NCBI GenBank assembly: GCA_964463485.1
Contig: CAYXDO010000023.1
Span: forward strand, 1 to 64,000
Reading direction: 5' to 3'
Length of the DNA: 64,000 nt
From: CAYXDO01 sp964463485
GTDB taxonomy: Bacteria > Myxococcota > Kuafuiibacteriia > Kuafuiibacteriales > Kuafuiibacteriaceae
Made by a program: the position numbers and the translations under genes. The notes beneath the pieces are model-generated. The model saw only the letters and a list, made by a program, of their open reading frames with translations, was not told the origin of the DNA and did no database searches. This document shows, piece after piece, positions 16,411-25,723 of this stretch; the first letter of the stretch is position 1; the number at the start of each line of letters is the position of its first letter.

Positions 16411-18060
16411 ATGATGTCAGCGTCCAAAAGCGCATGGTTGCTCGCCGTATTCGCGGTCTCGGCCTCGGCCTGCAGGTCTCGCGATGCGGCTTCAGCGGGC
16501 GCAACGGACAGCGCGGCCGGGACGCGTCGCGCCCAAATTTTTTTCAGCACGAGCGTGCTCGGCTACATCGAGCCCTGCGGCTGCACCTCCACCCCGCTCG
16601 GTGGGATCCAGCGCCTCGCCTCGATCGTGAGGAAGAGCGAGGTCCCTCACATCCTCGTCGACACCGGTGACCTGTTCTTTCCAGATGAAAAATCGACCGC
16701 GACCGAAGACCAACACGATCTGAAGGCGCGAATGCTCGCGCGCGTGTATCGGCGCCTCGGAGCCGTCGCGATCAACCTGGGCCCTTTGGACGTCTCGGCC
16801 GGGCTCGAGTTTCTCGAGACGCTGCAAACAGAAGGTGCTGTGCCCCTCGTTTCGGCGAACGTACGCCCCGAGGGGCGCGGGCCCCGGATCGCCCAGTCCT
16901 TCGTGAGAGAGGTCGGCGGCATTCGAGTCGGTGTGACCGGCGTATCGAGCGTCGAGGGCTTCGGCGCGCTCACCTCGACAGGGTCGCCTCGTCGTCTCGT
17001 CGCCCACGAGCCTCTCGCGAAGCTGAAGGAAGAGGTGTCGACCCTTCGCGGCCGCGACGGAGCGGAGCTCGTGATCGTATTGGCGCACATGCCAGAGGCG
17101 CTCGCACGAGAAGTCGCGAAAGTTGTGCCTGGCATAGACGTGATCGTCCGCGGACCCGGTTCGTCCATCTTGCGGGAGCCCTCCGCGCCTGAGCTCGTGG
17201 GGTCCGTGCCCGTGATCGAGGCCGGGAGCCAAGGGCAGCGCGTCGGAGTGCTCCACGTCGAGCTCGCGCGTGGTCACGCGGGCCCCATCGCGTTCGATGA
17301 CGGCGGGATCAAAGCCAAACGCCAACGAGAGCTCGAGGCACGCAAACGCCAGGCCCTCGAGCGAGAGATCGCGGAGCTCTCCAAAGACGCTTCACAGTCC
17401 GCCGCGGTGTTCGCTCGAAAGTTGCAGCTCGAAAGAATTTCCTCCAACCTGGGAGCAAGCACGAGCGGCGAAGTGGTTGGGGGTTCCAAGGTGAAGTTCG
17501 AGCTCGTGTCGTTGACGACCGATGTCCCCGCCGATCCCGAGATGGTGTCGCTCCTCGACGCTTATTACGTGCGGCTGCGTGAGCTGAACCTCGACAAGGG
17601 AGATCTCGCGCCCTGCCTCGCCAAGCCCGACACCGTCAAATATCTGGGCACCGAAGCCTGCGTGGAATGCCACGAGGACGCCTACGCCTTCTGGAAGACC
17701 ACCAAACACGGCAAGGCCTGGGAGACGCTCGAGAAGGACAACAAACACTACGACCTCACCTGCATCGGCTGCCACACCGTCGGCTATCAGAGAGCCGGCG
17801 GCTTCTGCACGCTCCGCAACGTCGGCTCGCTGAAGGACGTCGGCTGCGAGATGTGCCACGGCCCCGGCGCAAGACACGTCGAAAACGAGGGAGACTCTGA
17901 CGCGATCCAGCTCTCCGTGACTCGCGAGACTTGCGCGGGCTACTGCCACGTGCCCGAGCACAGCGACACCTTCGAGTTCGAGTCCTACGTCCGAAAGATC
18001 ACCGGCCCCGGCCACGAGCTCTCCGCCACGTCGAGCGCGAGCTTGAGAAGGACGCCCTGA
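16411..18060 (+). CDS. UshA-like metallophosphoesterase fused to multiheme cytochrome c, lipoprotein
   Basis: ATG 16411 opens a lipoprotein signal (SASKSAWLLAVFAVSASAC). The first 300 or so residues resemble the 5'-nucleotidase/UshA fold (SVLGYIEPCGCTSTPLGGIQRL, VDTGDLFF, VLAHMPEAL), with some usual metal ligands not obvious. A charged coiled segment follows. The C-terminal 150 residues hold heme motifs CVECH, CIGCH and CEMCH plus CAGYCH, which has three residues between the Cys pair. This layout recurs in Myxococcota and suggests an outer-membrane or periplasmic electron carrier. A single start shifts; upstream bases 16317-16410 show no other gene. The next gene's ATG overlaps the stop (TGATG). 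Confidence 0.82.
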   Translation: MMSASKSAWLLAVFAVSASACRSRDAASAGATDSAAGTRRAQIFFSTSVLGYIEPCGCTSTPLGGIQRLASIVRKSEVPHILVDTGDLFFPDEKSTATEDQHDLKARMLARVYRRLGAVAINLGPLDVSAGLEFLETLQTEGAVPLVSANVRPEGRGPRIAQSFVREVGGIRVGVTGVSSVEGFGALTSTGSPRRLVAHEPLAKLKEEVSTLRGRDGAELVIVLAHMPEALAREVAKVVPGIDVIVRGPGSSILREPSAPELVGSVPVIEAGSQGQRVGVLHVELARGHAGPIAFDDGGIKAKRQRELEARKRQALEREIAELSKDASQSAAVFARKLQLERISSNLGASTSGEVVGGSKVKFELVSLTTDVPADPEMVSLLDAYYVRLRELNLDKGDLAPCLAKPDTVKYLGTEACVECHEDAYAFWKTTKHGKAWETLEKDNKHYDLTCIGCHTVGYQRAGGFCTLRNVGSLKDVGCEMCHGPGARHVENEGDSDAIQLSVTRETCAGYCHVPEHSDTFEFESYVRKITGPGHELSATSSASLRRTP

Positions 18061-19511
18061 TGCTCGCGATGACGCTCGCGCCCTTCGTCACCTGCGTCAT
18101 CGCCCTCACTCACTCCGTCGACACCGCGACCGTAGCTACTTCGACCGCCTCGACGCTCGACGACGCGCTGCTCGATCTCGGCGAGCTGCTCGACATCGAC
18201 GTCGCGGAGCTCGCGCCCGGTGTGGCGGAGCCAGAGATTCCGACGCCCACCGTTCCCTTCGTACAGTCCGAACGCTTTCCCGCGGTCAACCCGGGCGCTC
18301 CCATCTGGCCGGTCTCGAGCAGCACGGGCACACCCACGTTCGACATCCCGCTCTCCGAGGACCCGCGCGTGGATCTGTGGGTCACGCACCTCGTGGGCCG
18401 AGGTCGCTGGACGATGGAGCGTTGGCTCTCGCGGCTCACGAAGTTTGCTCCGCTCTTCTTCGAGATCCTCGATCGCAACGGCGTCCCGCGAGACTTGATC
18501 TTCTTGTCCATGATCGAGAGCGGTTTCGCACCGCTCGCTTACAGCTGGGCCCACGCCGTCGGTCCTTGGCAGTTCATTCCGGCGACGGCGCGCCGTTACG
18601 GGCTCGAGGTCGCATTCTGGATCGACGAACGAAGAGACTTCCAGCGATCGACCGACGCGGCCGCTCGTTACCTGAAAGACCTTCACGCCATGTTCGGCGA
18701 CTGGCACCTCGCCTGGGCCGCCTACAACGCCGGCGAATGGAAGGTGCAGCGGGCGATCAAGAGGCTCGGCACCGAAGACTTCTGGCGGATCTCCCGCACC
18801 CGACAGCTCCGCCGCGAAACCCAACACTACGTGCCCAAGCTGATCGCGGCGGCGATCGTCGCCAAGAACTCGTTGTCCCACGGCTTCGATCGCGTGCCGT
18901 ACGAGTCGCCGCTCGAGTGGGACGAGCTCGATGTCGAGGACGCAACCCGCCTCGACGACCTCGCGCGTGTTTGCGGCTTCAAGGCAGAGCATCTTCGCCT
19001 GCTCAATCCGGGTCTCTACCGCGGCTACACGCCACCGGAGCGATGGTCGTCCGTGCGAGTCCCGCGCGGCGCAGGCGCTCTCTGCCGTCGCTCGCTCTCC
19101 TTAGTGCCCCAAGAACAACGGCTGACCTATCGAGCCTACGTGCCTCAGCGCAACGACACTGTCGAGAAGGTCGCCGAGCTGTGTCGAACCACGCCGAACG
19201 CGATCCTCGAGCTCAACAAGATCGACGCTACGCAGATCTCCATGTTCGACGCGATCATCGTTCCCGTGCCCTGGGCCGAGCGCGCCGTCGTGCGCGATGC
19301 GGCTCCCGACCGAGAATGGAACTCGTCTCCGCCCTTCGCTCCAGGCGGCCAGGAGGCGATCATCCACGTGGTGCGCTCCGGCGAGTCGCTCTGGCGGATC
19401 GCGCAGCGTTACCGCTCCACGGTCCGCGACCTCCGCAAGTGGAACGGTTTTGGAGGAGCGACGCGTCTCCGCATCGGGCAGAAGGTCCGAATCCTGATGG
19501 GCCGTCGGTGA
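18060..19511 (+). CDS. MltD-like lytic murein transglycosylase with LysM domains
   Basis: ATG 18060 overlaps the previous stop. A hydrophobic N-terminal segment (LAMTLAPFVTCVIALTHS) should export the protein. The SLT domain is clear: LIFLSMIESGFAPLAYSWAHAVGPWQFIPATARRYG in pieces, with the catalytic Glu in MIESGF, and WAAYNAGEWKVQRAI. Two LysM-type segments follow, one around YVPQRNDTVEKVAELC and a well-preserved one at the end (VVRSGESLWRIAQRYRSTVRDLRKWNG). At 483 residues it is a normal MltD length. It would cut glycan strands of peptidoglycan in the periplasm. Confidence 0.92.
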   Translation: MLAMTLAPFVTCVIALTHSVDTATVATSTASTLDDALLDLGELLDIDVAELAPGVAEPEIPTPTVPFVQSERFPAVNPGAPIWPVSSSTGTPTFDIPLSEDPRVDLWVTHLVGRGRWTMERWLSRLTKFAPLFFEILDRNGVPRDLIFLSMIESGFAPLAYSWAHAVGPWQFIPATARRYGLEVAFWIDERRDFQRSTDAAARYLKDLHAMFGDWHLAWAAYNAGEWKVQRAIKRLGTEDFWRISRTRQLRRETQHYVPKLIAAAIVAKNSLSHGFDRVPYESPLEWDELDVEDATRLDDLARVCGFKAEHLRLLNPGLYRGYTPPERWSSVRVPRGAGALCRRSLSLVPQEQRLTYRAYVPQRNDTVEKVAELCRTTPNAILELNKIDATQISMFDAIIVPVPWAERAVVRDAAPDREWNSSPPFAPGGQEAIIHVVRSGESLWRIAQRYRSTVRDLRKWNGFGGATRLRIGQKVRILMGRR

Positions 19512-19713
19512 GGCTCGCGAGCGATCGATCACCGCAGCTTCGAAGACTTGTTTCAGATCCCACGCTCGATCCGGTCGGGCGCCTACATTTGAGATGCGAT
19601 GTAACTATCGGAATAGACAGCTCTTTTTGTGCTGGACATCGGCCCGATCGACGCTTTCAGGTGCTACAACCTGTCGTGGTGCTCGCTGAAATAGGACGCG
19701 ATGGGTTGTGGTT

Positions 19714-19747
19714 CGGGCTTGACACGGGGTCGGTAAGCCCGTAACGC
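19714..19747 (+). promoter_or_regulatory. Probable sigma-70 promoter of HU gene with overlapping inverted repeat
   Basis: TTGACA at 19719-19724 and TAACGC at 19742-19747 are 17 bases apart, close to the sigma-70 consensus, and lie about 85 bases upstream of the HU start. The inverted repeat CGGGCTT (19714-19720) and AAGCCCG (19735-19741) has its two arms around the spacer and overlaps the -35 box. It could be an operator, which is inference. The rest of the 320-base space (19512-19831) shows no gene or RNA that I can support. Confidence 0.6.
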
Positions 19748-19831
19748 ACGCCCACGTTGGAGGTGCCCGAGGCTTGCGCTCGATGAAGCGCCGTCACGTT
19801 GATGCTGCCTCGCACTCCCTGGAGGAGATTC

Positions 19832-20104
19832 ATGACCAAACAAGAGCTGCTCGACACGATCTCGAAACAGAATGCGGAGCTGACCAAGAAGCAGGTCGCT
19901 CAGATCGTCGACGCGGTGTTCGACACGATGTCGGTGGCGATCAAGAAGGACGGAAAGTTCGCGTACGCGGGCTTCGGCACGTTCACGGTTCGCAAGCGCA
20001 AGGCGCGCGCGGGCCGCAACCCGGCGACGGGTGAGCCGATCAAAATCAAGGCTTCCAAGAGCGTCGGCTTCAAGCCGTCGAAGGCGCTCAAGGAAAAGCT
20101 GTAG
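19832..20104 (+). CDS. HU-family DNA-binding protein
   Basis: The 90-residue protein is a standard HU/IHF monomer: MTKQELLDTISKQ at the start, GFGTFTVRKRKAR in the beta arm and GRNPATGEPIKI at the DNA-contacting tip, then FKPSKALKEKL. It would bend and compact DNA as a dimer. ATG 19832 has a good GGAGGAG box; an upstream in-frame ATG at 19799 lacks one and would add residues foreign to the family. A strong promoter lies upstream and an intrinsic terminator downstream, so it is a single-gene unit. Confidence 0.96.
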   Translation: MTKQELLDTISKQNAELTKKQVAQIVDAVFDTMSVAIKKDGKFAYAGFGTFTVRKRKARAGRNPATGEPIKIKASKSVGFKPSKALKEKL

Positions 20105-20135
20105 ACCAGCTTCTCATTCGAGTTCGGATGGCCCG

Positions 20136-20170
20136 GGGGCCCTTGAGCGTCATGCCCAAGGGCCCCTTTT
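20136..20170 (+). terminator. Intrinsic terminator after HU gene
   Basis: GGGGCCCTTG (20136-20145) pairs with CAAGGGCCCC (20157-20166) to form a 10-bp GC-rich stem with an 11-base loop, followed by a T run (TTTT, then CTTTT). It lies 31 bases past the HU stop. Confidence 0.92.
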
Positions 20171-20171
20171 C

Positions 20172-20216
20172 TTTTCAAGTCGACCATTTTCAAGTCGACC
20201 ATTTTCAAGTCGACCA
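20172..20216 (+). repeat. Three perfect 15-bp tandem repeats
   Basis: The unit ttttcaagtcgacca occurs three times without change at 20172, 20187 and 20202. Each contains a GTCGAC site. The third copy covers the stop codon of the convergent membrane-protein gene, so the other two copies lie just beyond its end. They also supply extra T runs after the HU terminator. Confidence 0.95.
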
Positions 20217-23200
20217 GACCGCGAGCTCGGCACGGAAGGCGTGGATGCGCTCGGTGAGCGCCACCCGGTTCAACGACCACGTCACCATCGACGCCAACAA
20301 CACGAGCCCCAAACCGGTGAGCACGATGGTCGTGGCCACATGTCCGCTCAACCCGAAACGCACGAGGTTGGTGCCGAGGTCCGCGACCAAGAACCCGGCG
20401 CCCAAGAACAGGTAGCTCTTGATGCGAAACAGCGCTCCCAGCGCCACGCCGGCGACGCACGCCGAAGCCATCACCAGCGCTTCGACTGGAGAGTCGAACA
20501 CCAAGAGCGTCGCAAAGCCGCTCACGTAGGCACCGCCCAACGCCACGAGCCTAATCCAAGCGCTCGCCTTCGCCGAGAGCACGTCGCGATACACGTGTAC
20601 CAACACCAGGATCGAGGCGGCCAGCGGGATCGCGTGAGCCTGCGGGGTCGAGATGCCCGTACGCAGCCACGTCATGCCCACTGCGATGTTCAACATCAGC
20701 GCCGCGAGCGGACCGGCGAGCCGCGAGGTCCCGACTGCTCCGGCGAGCAAGTAGATGATCGCGCCGCTCAGCGCGAGGCCCGCGTCGCCGAACGTTGCCT
20801 CTGGGCTGGAGATCAAGAGCGCCAAGGGCGGCAACGAGAGGGCGCTCCACTTCGCGGCGACCTCGAAAGCTCGGTTTCCACCGGTCCGTCGCACGAACGT
20901 GTGGAGTCCGGTCGCAGCGAGCGCTCCGAAGAGCATGAAGATCGCGTCGGCGTTCTCTGATCCGGCGAACAGGCCCTTGCTCCGCGCCTTGGCCCAAGCC
21001 GCAGCCAGCACGGCCTCTGCGAGGAACGCGTATCGAGCCTGGCGCGTTCGACCGGCCGCGCGGACTGCGGCGATCAGGAGCGCCACGAAGTCGAGATAGA
21101 GCAGCCCGTGAACGAGTCCCGTGGAGCTCTTGGTGACCGAATCGAAGACACAGAGCGCGAACACCACGCCGAGCTCGACACGTGCGATCGCCACGAGGCT
21201 CGAAGCGATGTCCGTAAATCCGCGACGTCTCGTGATCGCTGCGATCCTCTCGATCGCAAACGAGGACAGAAGGAGCGCCGCGGCGACGACCGGAAGCTGC
21301 CCCTCGACGCCTCCAGGGAGCCCGAGCTGCGGCGGAATCGCTAGGGCCGCAGAGCCAAGCGCGCACACCGAGGCGATGGCCGCGGCGACCGCTCTGAGCT
21401 CGGTCGGCTTTCGCAAGGCGCCGACCACGAGCGCCGCCGCAGCCAGCGTGAGCACGAGCGTGAGCTCGAAGCCGGCCAGCGGGTCTCGGACGGAATAGAC
21501 CGCGGCGACGAAGCCGATCGCCGCCATCACGCGATGGGTCCGTCGGCGAGCGTCTTCAGACACGCTGACGATCGACAGCAGGAGCGCTACGACCGCGAGG
21601 CCGATCGGACCGCTCTCGGTGAGCGCGATCGCGGCCTCGAACGCCAGGCTCGCCTCGATCACGGCGGCGACCCTCTTTCGGAAGCTCTGCTGCACCGAGC
21701 TCGCCAGAAGAGCGGCCGCGAAGGCGGCGATCAACCAAACGCCGGCGGGCGTTCGTTCGAACACCCCGGCGATGGAGAGCCCGAAGAGAATCAGAAAGGC
21801 CAGCATCGAGGGCACGCGTGGCGAAGGCGAGATCTTCCACGGTCGTTCCTTGGAGCTCCAACCGACGAACAACCTCGCGAGACCGAAGTCGAAGAGCGCG
21901 AGGGCAGCAAAGACGTATGCGATCGAGTGCCCATCGAGGTCGAGCGACCGAGCGGCCTGGACTCCGAAGAGGATGTTCAGCGCGACGAGCGCCTCGGCCA
22001 GCACGATGGACCACGAGCGGCGAAGGAACACGAAGGTCGCTGCCGCCACGGTCCACGCGAGCCACAGCGGGTCGAAGAATCGGTCGAAGTCGAAGTGACC
22101 CGCGTGTTGGCTCGGCGCCACCGACAGCGCAGCCACGCCTAGAGCCCCTAGAAAAGCTCGATTCGTGGCGAACGAAGCCAGCACCATCACGACTCCGACG
22201 ACGAAGAGCGCGACGCCATCCAGAGATGATGCGCTGCCGAGCGCGGCGATCGCAGCGGCGATCGCTATCCCAATACTCGCGCTCCATTGGGGTCGCGATT
22301 CGGCCGTGAGACGCGGAGTGACGTAGGGCCAGACCAAGGCCAAGGCCGCGAGCCCGATGGCGCTAGCGCCCAAGGGCGCCAGGCCTCTGAAGAGCGCGAG
22401 GCCGAGGCTGGCCGCGGAAAGGTGGAGGAGCCACTCGCGGCCAGGACGGCGCGCGAAGATCGCGTAGCCGACCGCATAGAGCGGTAGCGACAACATCGCG
22501 GGCCGTGGATCCGAGCTCGAGAGCGACAACGCGGCGATGGCCACAGACGCGACGAGAAGCCACACCCTAAGCGCGACGACGAGCTTTGCGACTCGCGCGT
22601 CCTCGATTTGGCGCAGGCGCCAAACGATCAGCGCGATCGCGATCAGGTACGGGAAGAACGTGAGCGCGAAGTACGCCACGGGCAGCGGAGCGTTCGTGTA
22701 GCCAAACGCCTGCTTGGCCGCGCCGAGCAGCAGCTCGATCAGCGCGTTGAACGGAGCGGGCGAGAAGTCGTACGCGAGGAGCCCGAAGGTCGCTGCGAAG
22801 ACCGCGGCGAGCCGGCTCTGACTTTGGCGTGCAACCCGGAGAAGCGTCGCCGTCGAGAGCAGAGCCGTGAAGAGCACGGCGACTCGATTGCTGACGGGTA
22901 CGACCGAACCATTGAGCGCCAAGGGAACGGCCAAGATCGCGGCTCCGACCGCGAAGAAACGAATGATCGCCAGATTCGCCGCCATCGCGACGAACCCGAA
23001 GAGCGCAAGGCATACCGCGAAGACCTGCGATCTGCGATCGGGTCCCGCCGCGAAGACCGCGGCGGCCATCGTCGCCCCATACAAGTAGACGAGCGCCGCC
23101 GTCCCCAGCCTCTTCGGCCCTTCGGCGGGCGCCATGGATCGAAGCGCCAAGGCCGAGACGAGAAGACCGGGAGCGGCCGTAAGCGCTACGGCGCCAAGGC

Positions 23201-24053
23201 CCTCCGCGCCTGGGCTGAGACCGATCGAAAACAAAGTGGCCGCCGACGCGATCGGAAGCGCGACGCCGAGCCCTGGTTCGACACGTTTGGCGGCGATCGT
23301 CGCGCCGAGGAACGCGATTACACCCGCCAACAGCGCGATCGAAATGGATCCCGCGGACTTCGTGCCTTCGGTGGCGAAATGCGCGAGCGCGAGGCCCGTG
23401 ATCGGGAGGAGCGCGATGGCGACGGAGCTCAAGATGCGCGCGGGTCGCTCGCGAAACGCGGAGTCGTCGTTCGCGAGTCGCGCAGCCACCAAGCGGCCGA
23501 GCCCAGCGAATCCCAAACCGTAGAGCGACAGTCCCATCGCCGACACGAGGGCCCGCGTGGTGTCGGACCAGGCCGACCAGTTCGTTCGCGTGAAGTACAG
23601 CGAGCCCGCGAGGACGAGCACGACGCCGGTGAACCACAACACCGCCTCGGAGCTGAGGACGTGCAAGTCGCGGCCTTCGATCTTGCCCAACATCGCGCCG
23701 TCGATGGGCGCGTCCGTCGGAGGCTCGATGGGATCTGCGATCGCCTCAGGAGTCGCGGATGGGGGCTCGGCGGGAGGACCGACGGGTTCGGCAGATGGCC
23801 CTTCTTCCGCGACGAGCTTGGCTGAGGGCTCGGCGGCCGCGAGGAGTTGCACGGCGACGGGCTCGGGCGAGGCGACGGGCTCGGCCGGAACGACCGGGTC
23901 GAGCGTTCCAGGACCCTCGGGGGCCTCCGCGCGCCCCACCTCAGCCCGCAGCAGGGCGTAGGTGGGAGCGTCGATCAGACCGCGAAGGTGCCAGCCTTCG
24001 ATGAGCGCCAAGACTTCGAGGGCAGGGAGCGCGGCGGGACTGGTCTGGGGCAC
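20205..24053 (-). CDS. Very large multi-pass membrane protein, unknown function
   Basis: The 1282-residue protein begins with a soluble stretch (ALIEGWHLRGLIDAPTYALLRAEVG, resembling the cytoplasmic start of DUF2157/DUF2339-type proteins). A Glu/Pro/Ala-rich linker of about 90 residues follows. From residue 135 on it is almost continuous hydrophobic helices, roughly 30-40 segments separated by short Arg-rich loops. I cannot assign a reaction. The stop falls in a 15-bp repeat. It is convergent with HU and divergent from dnaJ. Internal repeats are possible given the length, but I cannot show them by eye. Confidence 0.75.
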   Translation of the reverse strand: MPQTSPAALPALEVLALIEGWHLRGLIDAPTYALLRAEVGRAEAPEGPGTLDPVVPAEPVASPEPVAVQLLAAAEPSAKLVAEEGPSAEPVGPPAEPPSATPEAIADPIEPPTDAPIDGAMLGKIEGRDLHVLSSEAVLWFTGVVLVLAGSLYFTRTNWSAWSDTTRALVSAMGLSLYGLGFAGLGRLVAARLANDDSAFRERPARILSSVAIALLPITGLALAHFATEGTKSAGSISIALLAGVIAFLGATIAAKRVEPGLGVALPIASAATLFSIGLSPGAEGLGAVALTAAPGLLVSALALRSMAPAEGPKRLGTAALVYLYGATMAAAVFAAGPDRRSQVFAVCLALFGFVAMAANLAIIRFFAVGAAILAVPLALNGSVVPVSNRVAVLFTALLSTATLLRVARQSQSRLAAVFAATFGLLAYDFSPAPFNALIELLLGAAKQAFGYTNAPLPVAYFALTFFPYLIAIALIVWRLRQIEDARVAKLVVALRVWLLVASVAIAALSLSSSDPRPAMLSLPLYAVGYAIFARRPGREWLLHLSAASLGLALFRGLAPLGASAIGLAALALVWPYVTPRLTAESRPQWSASIGIAIAAAIAALGSASSLDGVALFVVGVVMVLASFATNRAFLGALGVAALSVAPSQHAGHFDFDRFFDPLWLAWTVAAATFVFLRRSWSIVLAEALVALNILFGVQAARSLDLDGHSIAYVFAALALFDFGLARLFVGWSSKERPWKISPSPRVPSMLAFLILFGLSIAGVFERTPAGVWLIAAFAAALLASSVQQSFRKRVAAVIEASLAFEAAIALTESGPIGLAVVALLLSIVSVSEDARRRTHRVMAAIGFVAAVYSVRDPLAGFELTLVLTLAAAALVVGALRKPTELRAVAAAIASVCALGSAALAIPPQLGLPGGVEGQLPVVAAALLLSSFAIERIAAITRRRGFTDIASSLVAIARVELGVVFALCVFDSVTKSSTGLVHGLLYLDFVALLIAAVRAAGRTRQARYAFLAEAVLAAAWAKARSKGLFAGSENADAIFMLFGALAATGLHTFVRRTGGNRAFEVAAKWSALSLPPLALLISSPEATFGDAGLALSGAIIYLLAGAVGTSRLAGPLAALMLNIAVGMTWLRTGISTPQAHAIPLAASILVLVHVYRDVLSAKASAWIRLVALGGAYVSGFATLLVFDSPVEALVMASACVAGVALGALFRIKSYLFLGAGFLVADLGTNLVRFGLSGHVATTIVLTGLGLVLLASMVTWSLNRVALTERIHAFRAELAVWST

Positions 24054-24276
24054 GGGAGAGCCCCAAGCAGGAGCCGTGCCTCACCAGCCGGGCAAGGAGA
24101 CCGGCGCCGCGGCGCGAACGAGACGCCGCGACTGCGAAGCTCGCTTCCCACGGAGAGCGATGCAGGCGAAGGCTCTGCGTCGAGCACGTTGACCGTGGCT
24201 TCGATGTACGTAGCATCCGCCGCGAGTCGCGCCGGCATGTGTCTTGCTGGATTCCCGGTCGACCGCAGAGGGTTGG

Positions 24277-25269
24277 ATGGACTTCGTCGACTACTATGCT
24301 GAGCTCGGCGTCGAGCGAGCCGCCCCACAGGACGAAATTCAGCGTGCCTATCGAAAGTTGGCGCGCAAATACCATCCGGACATCAACAAGGAGCCTGGGG
24401 CCGAGGACAAGTTCAAGCGTGTGGCCGAGGCCTACGAGGTGCTCAAGGACCCCGAGAAGCGCCAAAAATACGATCGCTTCGGCGCCGCGTGGAAGAACGC
24501 GCAACAGCGTCCTCCGCCTGGTCCAGGTCGAGCTGGACCCACGCCGCGGGGCGCCGAGAACATCGAGTTCGACTTCGGCAACATCGAAGATCTGCTCCGC
24601 AACTTCGAGCGCAGCCGCGGCACCAAGCGACCTACCGGTCAATCTCCGACCGGCCACAGCTCCTTCTTCGACTCGCTCTTCGGTGGCTTTGGCGGCGGGC
24701 GTCGGCGAGGCGAAGACTGGGTAGCGACCGAAGGACAGAGCCACGAGGTCGGGCTCGAGCTCTCGCTCGAACAAGCCGCGCGAGGTGGACGGCAGAAGAT
24801 CCGAATCAACGACGAGAACACCGGCGACGCGAAGAGCTTCGAGGTCGACATCCCAAAGGGAGTGCGGCCGGGCCAGCGCATCCGACTCAAAGGTCAAGGA
24901 TCCAGGGGTGTCGCCGGAGGCCCACCTGGCGATCTCTTTCTGAGTATCTCCGTGAAGAACAGCGACGCCTTCAGACTCGATGGAAGCGACCTTCATACTC
25001 AGCTTCCAGTCTCCCCCTGGACCGCTGCGTTGGGCGGCGAAGCAAGGCTCCGTACGCTGGACGGCGACGTGACTGTGCGCGTGCCACCAGGCGCCTCTAG
25101 CGGACAAAAAATACGACTCAAGAAGAAAGGCTACCCCTCCGCCGAGGGCGACCCAGGCGACTTGTACGCCGAGATCCGAATCCTCGTTCCCAAAACCCTC
25201 TCCCCCAAGGAGCGCGAGTTGTTCGAGGCACTCAAAGCCGCGTCCAGCTTCGCCCCCGACCAGGAGTAG
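24277..25269 (+). CDS. DnaJ-type co-chaperone without zinc fingers (CbpA-like)
   Basis: ATG 24277 opens a J domain (MDFVDYYAELGVERAAPQDEIQRA in parts) with the invariant HPD in KYHPDINKE. A Gly/Phe-Arg-rich linker follows, including FFDSLFGGFGGG, and then two C-terminal substrate-binding domains (VDIPKGVRPGQRIRLKGQG; VRVPPGASSGQKIRLKKKG). The Cys-rich zinc domain of DnaJ is absent, which makes it a type II/CbpA-like protein of 330 residues. It would bind clients and stimulate DnaK. The next gene encodes its modulator CbpM, which supports the CbpA assignment. Confidence 0.92.
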   Translation: MDFVDYYAELGVERAAPQDEIQRAYRKLARKYHPDINKEPGAEDKFKRVAEAYEVLKDPEKRQKYDRFGAAWKNAQQRPPPGPGRAGPTPRGAENIEFDFGNIEDLLRNFERSRGTKRPTGQSPTGHSSFFDSLFGGFGGGRRRGEDWVATEGQSHEVGLELSLEQAARGGRQKIRINDENTGDAKSFEVDIPKGVRPGQRIRLKGQGSRGVAGGPPGDLFLSISVKNSDAFRLDGSDLHTQLPVSPWTAALGGEARLRTLDGDVTVRVPPGASSGQKIRLKKKGYPSAEGDPGDLYAEIRILVPKTLSPKERELFEALKAASSFAPDQE

Positions 25270-25272
25270 ACG

Positions 25273-25566
25273 ATGAGCAGCTACGAGCTGATGGTCGTCG
25301 AAACGGAGCTTCGCTCCGAGTACACCCTCGACGAGCTGTCCAATGAGTGCGGCGTCCATCCTGAGTTTGTCCGAAGATTGGTTTCGATCGGGCTCATCGA
25401 GCCCCTTGCCGAAGATCGCTTCGACGCCGACGCGCGCCTCAGACTCGGGCGAATTCTGCGTCTCCGGCGAGATCTCGGCGTCAACTATGCGGGCGCGGCG
25501 TTGATTCTCGAGCTGCTCGATCGCATCGAGACCCTCGAGCTCAGGGTCCGAGAGCTCTCCCGCTAG
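25273..25566 (+). CDS. CbpM-like MerR-type chaperone modulator
   Basis: This 97-residue protein starts three bases after the dnaJ-like stop. YTLDELSNECGVHPEFVRRLVSIGLIEPL is a MerR-like helix-turn-helix, and the C-terminal helix (ILELLDRIETLELRVREL) fits the CbpM family. CbpM binds the J domain of CbpA and limits its activity. Gene order supports the call. Confidence 0.88.
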   Translation: MSSYELMVVETELRSEYTLDELSNECGVHPEFVRRLVSIGLIEPLAEDRFDADARLRLGRILRLRRDLGVNYAGAALILELLDRIETLELRVRELSR

Positions 25567-25723
25567 CGACGACGCCGATCAGTTGGATCCGGTCCCCGTC
25601 GCGAGACCATTGGGCTTTGCGCGCCAGCCCGCGCCCGATTCATCCTGGGGTTTTGGACTCGTCTGTCGGGCAGTTGCGCTGCCGCTTTACTCTCGCGAGG
25701 TCGTTGTTACTGCCACCGTCGAC

